Assembly (NCBI RefSeq): GCF_036323735.1
Contig: NC_086034.1
Coordinates: 28,861,439 to 28,925,438, forward strand
DNA from: Rattus norvegicus
Lineage: Eukaryota; Chordata; Mammalia; Rodentia; Muridae
DNA: 64,000 nt
Direction: 5' to 3'
In this document: piece by piece, positions 46,825 to 58,047 of the stretch
How positions within the stretch are numbered: position 1 is the stretch's first letter
Layout of the letters: each line of letters opens with the position of its first letter
The notes under the pieces: model-generated
Told to the model about the DNA's origin: nothing
The model's input: only the letters and a program-made list of their open reading frames with translations
Database searches by the model: none
Made by a program: the position numbers and the translations under genes

Positions 46825-47355
46825 TGACCCGTCCAGTGGGTCCAGTTATTCAGGGTCCCGAAGAGGCTTTCTACCTGTGGGTCCATGGGGGTGAAGAGAA
46901 GAAGGAGGCCAAGCAAAAGTTCTCTTGTCAAGGTCTCGTTTATTGAGAGAAATGTACAGCATTTAAAGCTCTGAGGCAGGAATAGAAGTGGGAACTGAAG
47001 CTTAGGGTGGGGGAGTATTGGGAAGTGCCCAAGGATATAGGGTGAATCACTAAACTGCAAGATATCCTCCTTAAACAAAGGAGCAACAGTCTTCCCGGGA
47101 CCTGTTCTTTGAAAAGGTCGACCCTTCTCAGGAATCTGCTCCGGGACATCCACATCCGGTGTTTTGCCTCAGGCTGAAACATCCTGTGATTGCTCCCAGG
47201 ATCTTCCTGGGAGAGGCTTTTGTCCAACAATCTCATAATCTTACAGTTGCCACCTAGGGGTGAGCATCTGTGGCTATACAGCCCAGAGTCACGTAGCCAC
47301 CTTGAGCTATGCAGTCACAAAGTGGCCAGGCCCAAATCCAATACAGCTCCCTACA
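46825..47355 (-). mobile_element. Solo LTR related to the ERV LTR
   Basis: A 531-bp TG...CA element on the minus strand that shares the first part (GTATTGGATTTGGGCCTGG) and the AATAAACGAGACCTTGACAA to GGACCCTGAATAACTGG part of the ERV LTR, with a diverged U3. It is flanked by a perfect 6-bp duplication GGACCA at 46819-46824 and 47356-47361. No internal sequence remains, so it is a solo LTR left by LTR-LTR recombination of an earlier provirus of a sister subfamily. Confidence 0.93.
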
Positions 47356-47361
47356 GGACCA

Positions 47362-48011
47362 AGTCTCCTTCATCCAAAAGATTTGGCACTATAAGCATCT
47401 GATAGTAAGCTCCTTTATTAATTTTCACTAGATCTGGCTACCAGTATACAAATATATTAAGTGCTTTAAGTGTCTTAACTTTTTCTTAAAGTTACTGTCA
47501 TTTGTTAGTAATCTAAAATGAACTCTGAATTTTTTCTATGCATTCTAATGGATAGACCTACGAACAATTATTTGGCCAGAAAGTCTAACTTTAATATTAC
47601 ACAGTAGAATCCTGGAGGTTTTTCAGATGGTAGAATTCTTTAATGTGTTCAAGTAAAAGATGCTTTAAAAATAAAAAATTTGTTTAATATCCAAAGAATA
47701 TAAACTGCTATAATAAAATAAAGCTATATGGCTTGTTTTTTCTATAGGCTTCCCTTAGTATAGTTTTAAAATACTGATAATCATGTAAAGTTGCATTAGA
47801 CAAATTTCAAATTAGTCAGAATTATTTTTCTGTTAGGAATTTTACTATCTTTTCGCCCATTAAGTACCTAAATTTATTATATGTATTTGTATAATGCATA
47901 TAATAGAATAAAAGAATATATCAGTAGCTCAATTAAATTTTAAGACAGAAGTTTAAGTTTCTAATAACTATTAACACTATTATTTGCACACTACTTCTTT
48001 CAATAAGTAAA
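47362..48011. other. Unassigned AT-rich DNA
   Basis: Nothing recognisable. Confidence 0.5.
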
Positions 48012-48012
48012 C

Positions 48013-48057
48013 CATGAATGAATGAATGAATGAATGAATGAATGAATGAATGAATGT
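48013..48057 (+). repeat. (GAAT)n microsatellite
   Basis: About 11 GAAT units. Confidence 0.96.
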
Positions 48058-48084
48058 AACTAGGATTGACAATGTAACCGTAAC

Positions 48085-48190
48085 TTGGGAGCTGGGGAGA
48101 AGATTCAGTGCTGAAAACCGCCTCTCAGCTATATAGTGAGTTTAAGGGCAGACTGGGATACATGAGGCCCTATGTTAAAAAGAAAAAGAA
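48085..48190 (+). mobile_element. B4/B1-like SINE remnant
   Basis: GGGAGCTGGGGAGAAGATTCAG then AGCTATATAGTGAGTTTAAGG and a purine-rich tail. It resembles an internally deleted ID-B1 composite. Confidence 0.5.
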
Positions 48191-48211
48191 AAGAGAGAGA
48201 GAGAAAGACAG

Positions 48212-48293
<82 letters not shown>
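48191..48293 (+). repeat. (GA)n-(CA)n-(GA)n compound microsatellite
   Basis: A GA run, about 15 CA units and about 27 GA units. It is the tail of the SINE remnant at 48085. Confidence 0.97.
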
Positions 48294-48294
<1 letters not shown>

Positions 48295-48374
48295 CCGAAC
48301 AAAGAAGAACAGGTACAAAGAATTTGAGAAGCAGAGAAGGATGTTGTGTGGTGGAATGCTATCATCTGCATCTG

Positions 48375-48605
48375 CACATGTCATGACCATTGTACTCTTG
48401 AGCTCTAGAGAGCTGTAGTTACTACCCACAATGTATCTGCACCAGTATGGGAACTTCAACATTTCATTGTGGAAGAAAGGCTCAAAGGTCCTGCCCCGCA
48501 CACCCCTGAGTACTAAAGCCATGTGATGACTACTGAGAGAACGAGAGACATTCAGTGGAGTGGCCAGTGGTGCCCATGAGCCTATAAGTAAATCTAAATA
48601 AGCTC
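48375..48605 (+). repeat. Possible decayed rodent repeat
   Basis: Phrases such as AAAGGCTCAAAGGTCCTGCCCC and CAGTGGTGCCCATGAGCC resemble a dispersed rodent repeat I cannot name. Weak. Confidence 0.3.
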
Positions 48606-49692
48606 ATTGTTTCCACCAACTAAATTCACGGTTATGAGAACCAATGATCAAAAAAACTTTGAGATTTTTTGAGGTTTTAAAGATTTATCTGAGAAATAAC
48701 AAAATAATCTCACCAATGAAAGTCAAGGTTACTAAACATAATAATGTTTCTTGGTGGGTATCGCCAAGCCAGTATAGACTTGGCATAAATTTTCACCTTG
48801 TGGAATACCCCTTTCCAATGTCAGTGGTGTAAATGCTACATCATGTCATGTTGAATTGATTCTTGTCTGCACCCTCCAACCATTTTAGACTCTAAACAAA
48901 GCATGGTAAGCCCACCCTTGACTTTCTGACACTATTATGTTGAGATAATTCACTTTTTATTTGAGTGTATAAAATATTTCCCATGTGCTTAAATATTATG
49001 TTGTGGTTTTGAGGTGTGCAAAGTGATAGCAAGTATAATTGCTATTTACCTTCTCCATAGAAACACATCTATTTAGGAGGTGTCTTGGACCTTCTGGCTC
49101 AAAAGATTATGGTGGTGCAATTTACCAGCTTCTTGGCCTTTTACCTACATCCTTGCTGGATGTCTGAGAACATTAACATTTACCTAAGGGGAATAATTTT
49201 TTTTTCTGTTTAGCTCAACAATTCTAGCATGAACGACATTAAAATTAAAGTAATTTAAATTCAGCTTGTCATTTACCTAGTATATTGGTATTTTCCCCTG
49301 GTAGTTAATATTCTGATTTTTTCGTTTTCATTTCTTATGCTGGAAAAAAAATGAACTACCTTTGATTACAATAATTCAAGCATTTTCTTAAATGGGAGCT
49401 ACATAATTCATACATTTCTAGGTCCTACAACTTCTCATTGTGTAATCTACGGAAACTAACTCATGCTATATATTACTTCAGTTGGTCTTTAGACAAAGTA
49501 TGAAAGAGGAAAAGTTGATGTTATAAATCTGATGTAGACTATGACTGCATGTGTGAAATCTTTTTCTTCCAGAAGCCTATAAATGTAGTTGTTTTCTTCA
49601 GGAACCCTCCTGCCATCACTATGAATTACAGAAATCAAGGCAAGCAGAATTTCAAATACCCTATCTTTCCTTCTTATCACTAGAAATTGTAC
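48606..49692. other. Unassigned AT-rich DNA
   Basis: Nothing recognisable. Confidence 0.5.
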
Positions 49693-49875
49693 TGCTAGAT
49701 TTATGTCAATGTGACACAAACTATATAGTCATCTGAGAGGAGGGAATTCCAATTGAAAAAATGGCTCCATGAGATCAGAATGTACACACATTTGTAGAGC
49801 CTTGTCTTATACTAAGGAATAGAGGAGAGCCCAGCCCATTCTGAGTAGTGACCTCTCTTGGGGTTGGTCTGGCAA
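49693..49875 (+). mobile_element. ORR1-type MaLR LTR, 5' part
   Basis: GTCAATGTGACACAAAC, GTCATCTGAGAGGAGGGAA and GCCCAGCCCATTCTGAGTAG are ORR1 5' landmarks. It is interrupted at 49876 by a second LTR and resumes at 50284. Confidence 0.85.
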
Positions 49876-50283
49876 TGTATTCAAATGCTAAACACTGCAT
49901 CCCAAGACCTGAGAGGTGTGAATTCTCATGCACAATGGCTTTTGTTGTGCAAACATTGCTCTCCACATTAATTAGTCAATAAAAGGCTAAAGCCTGTGAT
50001 TGGGCAGTAGATATGTGGGGCTGAGTTTCAGGCTGAGGGTCATAGGTAGAAGCAGGGAAGAGGAAAGGAGACCAAGGGAGAGAGCAGGAGGCCTCAATAA
50101 GAGGAAATGGACAATGAGCATGTGGCCAGGAGTAACAGCAAGTAACTAGAGATATATGGCTGCTGTGTAAGTTAGAATAGTTCCAAAACCTACCCAATCT
50201 AGGCTTATGGCTTGTAAGTAAAATACCTGGATTCTGTGTGTTTTATATGGTCTAGGTAGAGTATGTAATTTATTTCACAGACA
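49876..50283 (+). mobile_element. LTR nested in ORR1
   Basis: A 408-bp element starting TGTATTCAAATGC and ending in TTTCACAGACA. It contains TTGTGCAAACATTGC, AATAAAAGGCTAAAGCCTGTG and GATATGTGGGGCTGAG, typical of rodent ERVK-type solo LTRs. I will not name the subfamily. No clear target duplication survives (TCTGGC against TCTGTG at best). Confidence 0.7.
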
Positions 50284-50533
50284 TCTGTGAGCTGGTGGTT
50301 CTGGGTTCTATAAGTAAACTGGGCAAGCCATGGAGAAAAAGCAAGGAAGAAGCTCCTCTCCATGGCCTCAGCATCGGCTCTGGCATCCAGATTCCTGACG
50401 TTTGTATTCCTGTCCTTACTTCCTTCAATGATGAGCAGCTATCTGGAAGTACAAATAGAATAAATGCTTTCCTCCCTAACTTGGATTTTGGTCACGGTGT
50501 TTTGTTGCAGCAGTAGAAACCCTAACTGAGACA
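50284..50533 (+). mobile_element. ORR1-type MaLR LTR, 3' part
   Basis: GAGCTGGTGGTTCTGGGTTC, AAGCCATGGAGAAAAAGCAAG, CTCCATGGCCTCAGCATC and the end TAGAAACCCTAACTGAGACA complete the ORR1 begun at 49693. Confidence 0.88.
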
Positions 50534-51550
50534 GAAATGATATTGTTCTGTGTTTTAATTTCTCCAGATTCTTTCCCTGTTAAAATTCTGAGAGACTGGC
50601 ATCATGTAACCTGAGAAGCCTATATATAAGAGAATACCTTGCTATCAAGCAGAAACATCAAAGATGATCTATATAAGATGTTTAAAAGAGTGTGAACATC
50701 CCTTTTCCAAAGCTCTCCAGATAGGACAAGGTAAGTATGGCTGATTAATCTTCATGTACACAACTGGCCTTCTTGGCATAGCCCTTAACATAAGGAGCTG
50801 GAGACAGGAGTTTCTAAGTTTCAAAGAAGCTATCTCAACAAGTGAAAAGATGCAGTATATCTTATGATTTCCACTTGAAAAAAATTTCTGATATGAGAGA
50901 GACGTAAGGGAGCTGACAATAAAAGAATGAAGACAGTGCACACATTGACGAAGTTGATTTCAGTGTTTAGGTGGCTGAAGTAGAGCAGTACGTGAGGGCA
51001 AAGGGAAGCAGAGACAGAGATATAATAGGGGTGGGGGACAGAATTCAGGGTGTGGGACTTGGCAGCCATGAGAAATATGGAAGACGAAATTTTAAAGAAT
51101 GAAATAGCATGACTTGACTGTCGTGCTGCCATTATTTTGAGAATGTGATGTGGAGTCAGGGTGAACAAAGGAGGCAGGTAGGAGCTGTGCTGCAAGTCCA
51201 GGAGAGGCGGAAGTGACTGAAAACTAAAAGCAAGTGGAGCATGGATGTAGATAGCTGTGTCAGATATTAAAACATGTGATTTGGATCATATAATTTAAGT
51301 CATGTAGAAGTAGACCATGTGTAAGCTGGATGGTGAATGGTACTGAGTTGGAAAACACAGAAATAGAAAGAGAACTAATCTCACATGAAAATGGAGTGCT
51401 GATGAGGGTGACAGCCTAAGACTTGGGGGGAATATGAACATTTTAGTAAGTGTTACTAAAAATAACTGGATAGGAAAATATGAGACACGATTGAATCTGT
51501 ATCCTACAAAAGATTCTGAATAAAGCAAAATCAAAATGTAAATTGTAAAA
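50534..51550. other. Unassigned DNA
   Basis: Nothing recognisable. The overlapping minus-strand frames at 50669-51195 (up to 121 residues) have no domain features. Confidence 0.45.
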
Positions 51551-51790
51551 TCATTCAAGTTTTAGAAGACAACATGGACAAATTATATTACCTTGGACAG
51601 AGAAAACGTTTCTAGCTACACTACAAAAAATGGAATAAGAGTAATTAATAGCAGAGTAAATATGATTTCAAAACCTTTCATATACAAAACTTTATTATAT
51701 TATAGTCAGAGGAAAAATCAGAAAGTGTGTCCAAATTACATTTTTCCATCCAGTCTTCATATTGTAAGTTTTTACAAAGCTTTTAAACCA
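51551..51790 (+). mobile_element. Possible ancient L1 ORF2 remnant
   Basis: TAAATTATATTACCTTGGACAG-like wording is distantly similar to L1 ORF2 near its 3' end. Weak. Confidence 0.3.
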
Positions 51791-52068
51791 TAACAGAGCA
51801 ACAATGGGGAAAATAGATGGCCCATAGGAACTTAGTGTGCTCTAATAGTTCGTGAAAACAGATAAAATTGGCTCTTGAACATGGAAAATATTCTCAGGTG
51901 TTCATGAGAATGCAAAACAGTAAAATTTCACAAGTTCTCTGAAATACTCATCGTCATCTACTACTCTTAGAGAAAATCTGAAAGCTAGACAATATTTTTT
52001 GGTGGTGAGGTTATGGGTAAGCAAACAACATATTTCAAAGCCAGAATAGAAGGAAAATCCAAGATGGT

Positions 52069-52071
<3 letters not shown>

Positions 52072-52100
<29 letters not shown>

Positions 52101-52135
52101 TGCACAAACACACACACATACACACAAAGGCACAC
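52072..52135 (+). repeat. (CA)n microsatellite
   Basis: CA repeat with a short TGCACAAA interruption. Confidence 0.95.
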
Positions 52136-52194
52136 TAAAAATTCCACTCTTAACTTACATCAAAGTACAAAAGTAGCATGCTATTTATTACTAA

Positions 52195-52345
52195 ATCATT
52201 TTCTGTTTATCTAATGCAGGATCTTGATATGTAGCCCTGCTCAACATCACAGAAATCCATCTGCCTCTGCCTTCCAAGTGCCAGAATTAAAAAAAAAAAA
52301 AAAAAAAAAAAAGAATGTGAGCCACTATGCCCATCTACCAAACCA
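52195..52345 (-). mobile_element. B1 SINE (minus) with internal A24
   Basis: AGGATCTTGATATGTAGCCC, ATCTGCCTCTGCCTTCC and GAGCCACTATGCCCATC are the reverse of B1. A run of 24 A (52289-52312) has replaced the short A stretch normally inside B1 at this place. Confidence 0.8.
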
Positions 52346-52399
52346 AATTTAAGGGTGGAGAAAACACAACAATCTCACAGTTTGAGAACTTGTTGAAGG

Positions 52400-52530
52400 C
52401 ACACACACACACACACAGATAAATAGACACATAGACACACAGAGAGACACATAGATATATATTCGCATACACACTTGCATACAGACATTCGTACACACAC
52501 TCACATACACAAACACACTCACAGAGACAC

Positions 52531-52602
<72 letters not shown>
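52400..52602 (+). repeat. (CA)n, (GACACA)n, (TC)n, (CA)n compound array
   Basis: CA at 52400-52419, ACACATAGACACACAG-type units, TC at 52532-52571, CA at 52571-52600. Frames of Cys, Val and Ser over it are artefacts. Confidence 0.95.
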
Positions 52603-52894
52603 CATGCTAGACTATTATTAAAAAACTCTGTCATTTCACAACACCTTGGTAAGAACAGATAAAGAAGAATATATAGAGAATGCTATTTGCTATATTATAT
52701 CAATAGGGCAATTTTTGAAGACAGATATTGAAGAGACAGTGAATAAGACAAGGGTAGAAGCTAGCTGTCTCTAAATACCTTGTTTATATATTTGATGTGG
52801 GCTTGGTAAAGCCTTTAAAGCAGGAATGAATGTATTGGTATCCTGGTAGTACAGCCACACAGACAAAACTTCATCCCAATACCTTTTAAAAGTA

Positions 52895-53365
52895 TTTTTC
52901 TCTGTTTCATCTTTGTCTCTGCACATCTGGTGTGCAGAACAAATTTTGGGTTGAAGGTAGGTCGATGTCCTTATCCCTCCACTGGGAGTCCTACCTGGCT
53001 ACAAGAGGTGGCCATGTCAGGCTCCTTAACCCCCACTGCTAGGAGTCTCAGTTAGGGTCACCATCATAGACTCCGTGGATCTTCCCCTATCCCAGATCTC
53101 TGGTATGTTCTAGTGATTTCCCCATCACCTGCCCACTTCTGATTTCCATTCACTCTCCTGGCTCTCTCTACCTGACCACCCATTCCCCGCACATCCCTCT
53201 GTCTATCCAGTTCTCTCCTTCCATGCACCTCCAATGACTATTTTATTTCCTCTTCTGAGTAAGATTTAAGCACCCTCCATCGGGCCATCCTTGGTATTTA
53301 GCTTCGTTAGTTCTGTGACTGTGTGTATCCTGTACTTTATGGCTAATACCCACTTATAAGTGAGC
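52895..53365 (-). mobile_element. L1 3' UTR inverted segment (twin-priming L1)
   Basis: The minus strand starts at 53365 with CTCACTTATAAGTGGGTATT, the end of ORF2, and runs through the Lx-type 3' UTR to about 52895. The direct segment at 53366 continues L1 from exactly that point, overlapping only by a few bases. Confidence 0.8.
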
Positions 53366-53960
53366 AGAGAATGAAGAAGTGGCTAACCAATAATTGGCCC
53401 AACCTGAGACCTATCCCATGGAGAAGGGCCAATCCTTGACACTATTAATGATAACTGTTGTGCTTGCAGACAGGAGTCTGGCATAACTGTCATCTGAGAA
53501 GCTCCACCTAGCTGCTGACCAAACCAGATGCAGAGACCCACAGCCAAACATTAGAGAGAACTCCAGGAGTCTTATGGAAGATTTGAGAGAACAATTGAGG
53601 AACCAGGGTGGATAGAGACTCCATAAGAGAACCAACAGAGTCAACTAACCTGAACACTTAGGAAGCACCCAGAGACTAACCTACCAACCAAGAAGCATGC
53701 ATAGGCTGAACCTGCCCTCCTCCAACCCCTGCCTCCTCAACTCCTTACATATGTACAGTAGATGTGCAGCTTGGTCTTTATATATGATCCCCAACAACTG
53801 GAGCAGAGCCTGTCCCTGACTTTCTTTCCTCCATGTGGATCCCTTTCCCTCACTAGGATGCTTTGTTTGGCTTCAGTGGGAGGAATGACTTGGTATGCCA
53901 GGGCAGGTTGGTATCCAGAAGAGGCCTCTCCTTCTAAGGGAAGAAGGGGAGAATAAGGAT
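53366..53960 (+). mobile_element. L1 3' UTR direct segment
   Basis: GGCCCAACCTGAGACC, CACTATTAATGATAACTG, CAACAGAGTCAACTAACCTG, CAGCTTGGTCTTTATATATG and CTTCAGTGGGAGGAATG are Lx 3' UTR landmarks in order. The A tail is missing or decayed. Confidence 0.82.
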
Positions 53961-54422
53961 GAGCTAGGAAACTGATCTTGAATCAAAGGACCTGTCTAAT
54001 CTTGTTGCCAAGTCAAACACATAAGTTGATTCAACTTTCTAAGAAGGGACATTTTTATGAAATATTCTTAGCAGACTATATCTGGTAAAAAGAATTGTAG
54101 AAACTGTGAGATAAGCTCCTGACAAAAAAACATAGAGAATATGAAACTCAGTCAATTCTTAATATAAATGTTCTCCCTGTGTAAAGAACACTGCAGATTT
54201 GCTTTGGGGGTGTCCTATGTTTGGGGATGCAAGCCGCTAATACTAGAAGGAAACATTTGGGTAGCTCTCTTCATAATCCAGAGTGCTCTGTATTTCAACA
54301 GGCTCCCTTGATTACCTACATCCTTCAAATTATTTTATGAGTTGACGAGACATAGACCATATGAATGCTGGAAGCATAGTTGTCATGGTTGGCACACTAT
54401 TTAGATCATGTACTTTGTAGTT
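53961..54422. other. Unassigned AT-rich DNA
   Basis: Nothing recognisable. Confidence 0.5.
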
Positions 54423-54423
54423 T

Positions 54424-54456
54424 TGAATGAATGAATGAATGAATGAATGAATGAAA
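54424..54456 (+). repeat. (GAAT)n microsatellite
   Basis: About 8 GAAT units. Confidence 0.96.
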
Positions 54457-54699
54457 CCTATGAAAGTGTTTCTATTTCAAGTCCAGTCTCTTTAGATTCT
54501 GACATTTATTTTATGACACATTTTGGTGTAATTTTCATTTTATAATAATTCATTTTTTTTGCTTTAAGGCCCTGATGGGAATATATAATATATTCAATAC
54601 ATAATGGCATTTGCATTGTGTTTCCTATTTAGGCAATTGCTCAGTGTTTTTTAGTAATGCATTTCTCAGTCTCTATTCCATATACTTAACAAAAGATCA

Positions 54700-55725
54700 A
54701 AAAGTCTTGGGAATATACCCAAAAGATACTCCAATATATAGCAAAGACACGTGCTCCACTATGTTCATAGCAGCCTTATTTATAATAGCCAGAAGCTGGA
54801 AAGAAACCAGATGCCCTTCAACAGAGGAATAGATACAGAAAATGTGGTACATCTACACAATGGAGTACTACTCTGCTATCAAAAACAATGACTTTATGAA
54901 ATTCATAGGCAAATGGATGGAAATGGAAAATATCATCCTGAGTGAGGTAACCCAATCACAGAAAAACACACATGGTATGCACTCATTGATAAGTGGATAT
55001 TAACCCAAATGCTTGAATTACCCTAGATGCACAGAACACATGAAACTCAAGAAGGATGACAAAAATGAGGATCCTTCACTCCCTCTTTAAAAGGGGAACA
55101 AGAATACCCTTGGGAGGGAATAGGGAGGCAAAGTTTAGAACAGAGGCTAAAAGAACGCCCATTCAGAGCCTGCCCCACATGTGGCCCATACATACACAGC
55201 CACTAAACTAGATAAGATGGATGAAGCAAAGAAGTGCAGGCTGACAGGAACTGGATGTAGATCTCTCCTGAGAGACACAGCCAGAATATGGCAAATACAT
55301 AGGCGAATGCCAGCAGCAAACCACTGAACTGATCCCGTTGAAGGATTCAGAGAAAGGACTGAAAGAGCTTGAAGGGGCTTGAGACCCCATATGAACAACA
55401 ATGCCAACCAAACAGAGCTTCCAGGGACTAAGCCACTACCCAAAGACTATCTATACATGGACTGACTCTGGGCTCTAACTGCATAGGTAATAATGAATAG
55501 CCTAGTAAGAGCACCAGTGGAAGGGGAAGCCCTTGATCCTGCCAAGACTGAACCCCCAGTGAATGGGATTGTTTTGGGGAGGGCGGTAATGGGAGGAGGA
55601 TGGGGAGGGGAAACACCCATATAGAAGGGGAGGGGCTAGGGGGATGTTTGCCTGGAAACCAGGAAAGGTAATAACAATTGAAATGTAAATAAGAAATACC
55701 CAATTTAATAAAGATGGAGAAAAAT
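54700..55725 (+). mobile_element. L1 3' end, about 1 kb (plus)
   Basis: The sequence covers the ORF2 end and rat-type 3' UTR (GGGAATATACCCAAAAGATAC, then the G-rich block near 55565-55635), ending in AATAAAGATGGAGAAAAATAAG. It is nearly co-linear with the direct segment at 1041-2152 and 5' truncated. The 54611-54832 frame is the ORF2 tail. Confidence 0.93.
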
Positions 55726-57657
55726 AAGAAATTAGCACCTTACTAAATATAAGGTTTGTAAATACTTTGCTTCTTTTGCCTTGTAGAAGTTACTAGTTTA
55801 CAAAGCTCATACTGTTTACCATAAACATTGCCCTGTAGTGTATTTTGAAATAAGAAAGCATGGTATTTCAATTTTGTTCTTGTTCAAAACTTTGTTTTTA
55901 GCTATGTGGGTTTCATTGGGGTTGTATCTGAATTTTAGCAAGCTTGTTTCACTTACAGTCTTAGATGTTCAAGAACATAGAACCAGCAGCATGGCAGCCT
56001 GGGTATTGGTCCTCTTGGGTATCAGATCACAGCAGACAGAGGTAATAAAAATGTATGTAAAAAAGTTATCACGTCCTCACAGGTTGCCTGGAATCTGGGC
56101 AAAGGCAGATACTGGCCTTTGACAAAAATCCTTCACTCAGGAGTAACAACTACACCAACCTCTTCTACAGAAAATGATACAGTTTGTCTTGGTCATCCTT
56201 TAATAAACATCCCAGAAAAAAAAAATCAAAGAGAAGTGGACATTTTTGAATGAAAATGATTAAAGCACATTTTAAATAGTGTTGGATTATCCAAAGGCAA
56301 ATTAAAAATATGCTTTAGGCAGAAGATTTTTGAATATTGATATTTCCTGAGAAGAATAAAATTATAGCACTGGTGGGAAAATCCAGAAATCTGTTAAACT
56401 TCCTAAAAAAATCATCTTAATGTTAACTATTGATCTTACATTTTAATTGTACAAGAGACATACCAGTATCACCAAAGGCCAACAGGACCTACTTTTGGAT
56501 TAATGATCTCTGATATTTTTATGTTTTATGAGCTCATGACCTTTTGTTCTTGTGATAATAGTAGCCACATATTAGAATATATAGATTCTATATTGGATAT
56601 TTAATGGGTATTATATAGGATCATGTTATCAGACTTTTCGTCAGATAAAGAGAGCCAATGCAGGGTCACCATGGCCCCTAACCCATGGTTTTTGGCAGCT
56701 CATGCTGACTCTGTATAGCTGGGGTTGTGATTTCTCCATCATAGCTGTGCCCCCAGCCCATAATATTAGTCTGGGTCAGACAATGTCAGTGCTGACAATG
56801 CTGCAGGATTGCATATTTTCCTCCAGTCTCCTTAAATTGACTACTATGCAGAACTAAAGCAACACCCTAGCAGCTCAATAGAAAATCTATATGTTCCAGC
56901 AGGATGCCCACAGGGAAGCAGCAGATCTCTAATTTAGAACAATCAGTACGGCAGGGAGTGTGGCAGGCTTTGAAAATTATACAAGAGTTTCCATCACCAC
57001 CCTTGGCAGAAGTACTGGGATTTAGTGTGGAAACTAAGCATTTTCTTTAGAATCAATCATTACATGAATCTGGATTCAGCAGTTAAATTATTTTTTAATT
57101 CAGGTCCTGGCTATGTCACTAAGTAGATACATGATAGTATTTAGACAGAGGCCAGGATTCAATATTCATAAAAGTCTGGTAGAAATTCAAAGAAATAAAG
57201 TACTGTTCCTGGTAAAAACCAGTTTGACCCAATGAGCTTTACTGCGCAGGGCAAATTTACTCGAGAGAGTTCGAAAGCGGTTGAAATGAATTGGGTATAT
57301 GCTTAGATTGTGGTTTGTGGCAAGTGTTTCATGAGGCAGTCTACCTTTGGGAGATGTTGGAGAGGACTGTCCTTCCTGCAGATGGGCCCTTGGGGCCCAG
57401 GGGTCAATATCAGTTGTTTTGCTTTGGTGGCCGTAGTGCATCTTGCATGCTAGAATGTACTGCCAGCTACGAGTGTTGACATTCTCAAACAGATACAAAT
57501 CTATGCTTATGTACATGTAAAAGTTGTTGAAGTATTGTTATGTGGAGAAGGTAGTATATGAAGTGAATACTCATGTGATTATTTAGCTAATGTAAACAGG
57601 ATACTGAAAAGCCAGCAAGCTTCCTTCACATCAGAGGTAGACTAATAAAGTTGTCCC
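55726..57657. other. Mostly unassigned DNA
   Basis: A weak, possibly L1-derived stretch lies at about 55835-55945. The 57187-57516 minus-strand frame (109 codons) lies in unrepeated-looking sequence with several CpGs, but I recognise no family. Confidence 0.45.
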
Positions 57658-57797
57658 TTAGGCTAGGCATCACGGTGAATGACTTTAATCTCCACGCTTC
57701 TTAGACACAGGCAGGAGAATCACTATGAGTTGGAGACCAGCCTTGATTACATGAGTTCTAGCACAACCCGGTGCTTGAAGAAAGACCCTGTCTCAGA
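57658..57797 (+). mobile_element. B1 SINE
   Basis: GGCTAGGCATCACGGTGAATG, GAGACCAGCCTTGATTACATG and AAGACCCTGTCTCAG are B1 in order. The tail continues as GATA repeats. Confidence 0.88.
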
Positions 57798-57806
57798 TAG
57801 ATAGAT

Positions 57807-57849
<43 letters not shown>

Positions 57850-57895
57850 GATAGATAGATAGATAGATAGATAGATGATAGATAGATAGATAGAT

Positions 57896-57941
<46 letters not shown>

Positions 57942-57942
57942 G

Positions 57943-57988
<46 letters not shown>

Positions 57989-58047
57989 GGATAGATGGAT
58001 AGATGGGTTGATGGATGGATGGATGGATGGATGATAGATAGATAGAT
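57797..58047 (+). repeat. (GATA)n array at a B1 tail
   Basis: About 250 bases of GATA with GATG, AATGGATA and GGAT interruptions. Confidence 0.97.
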
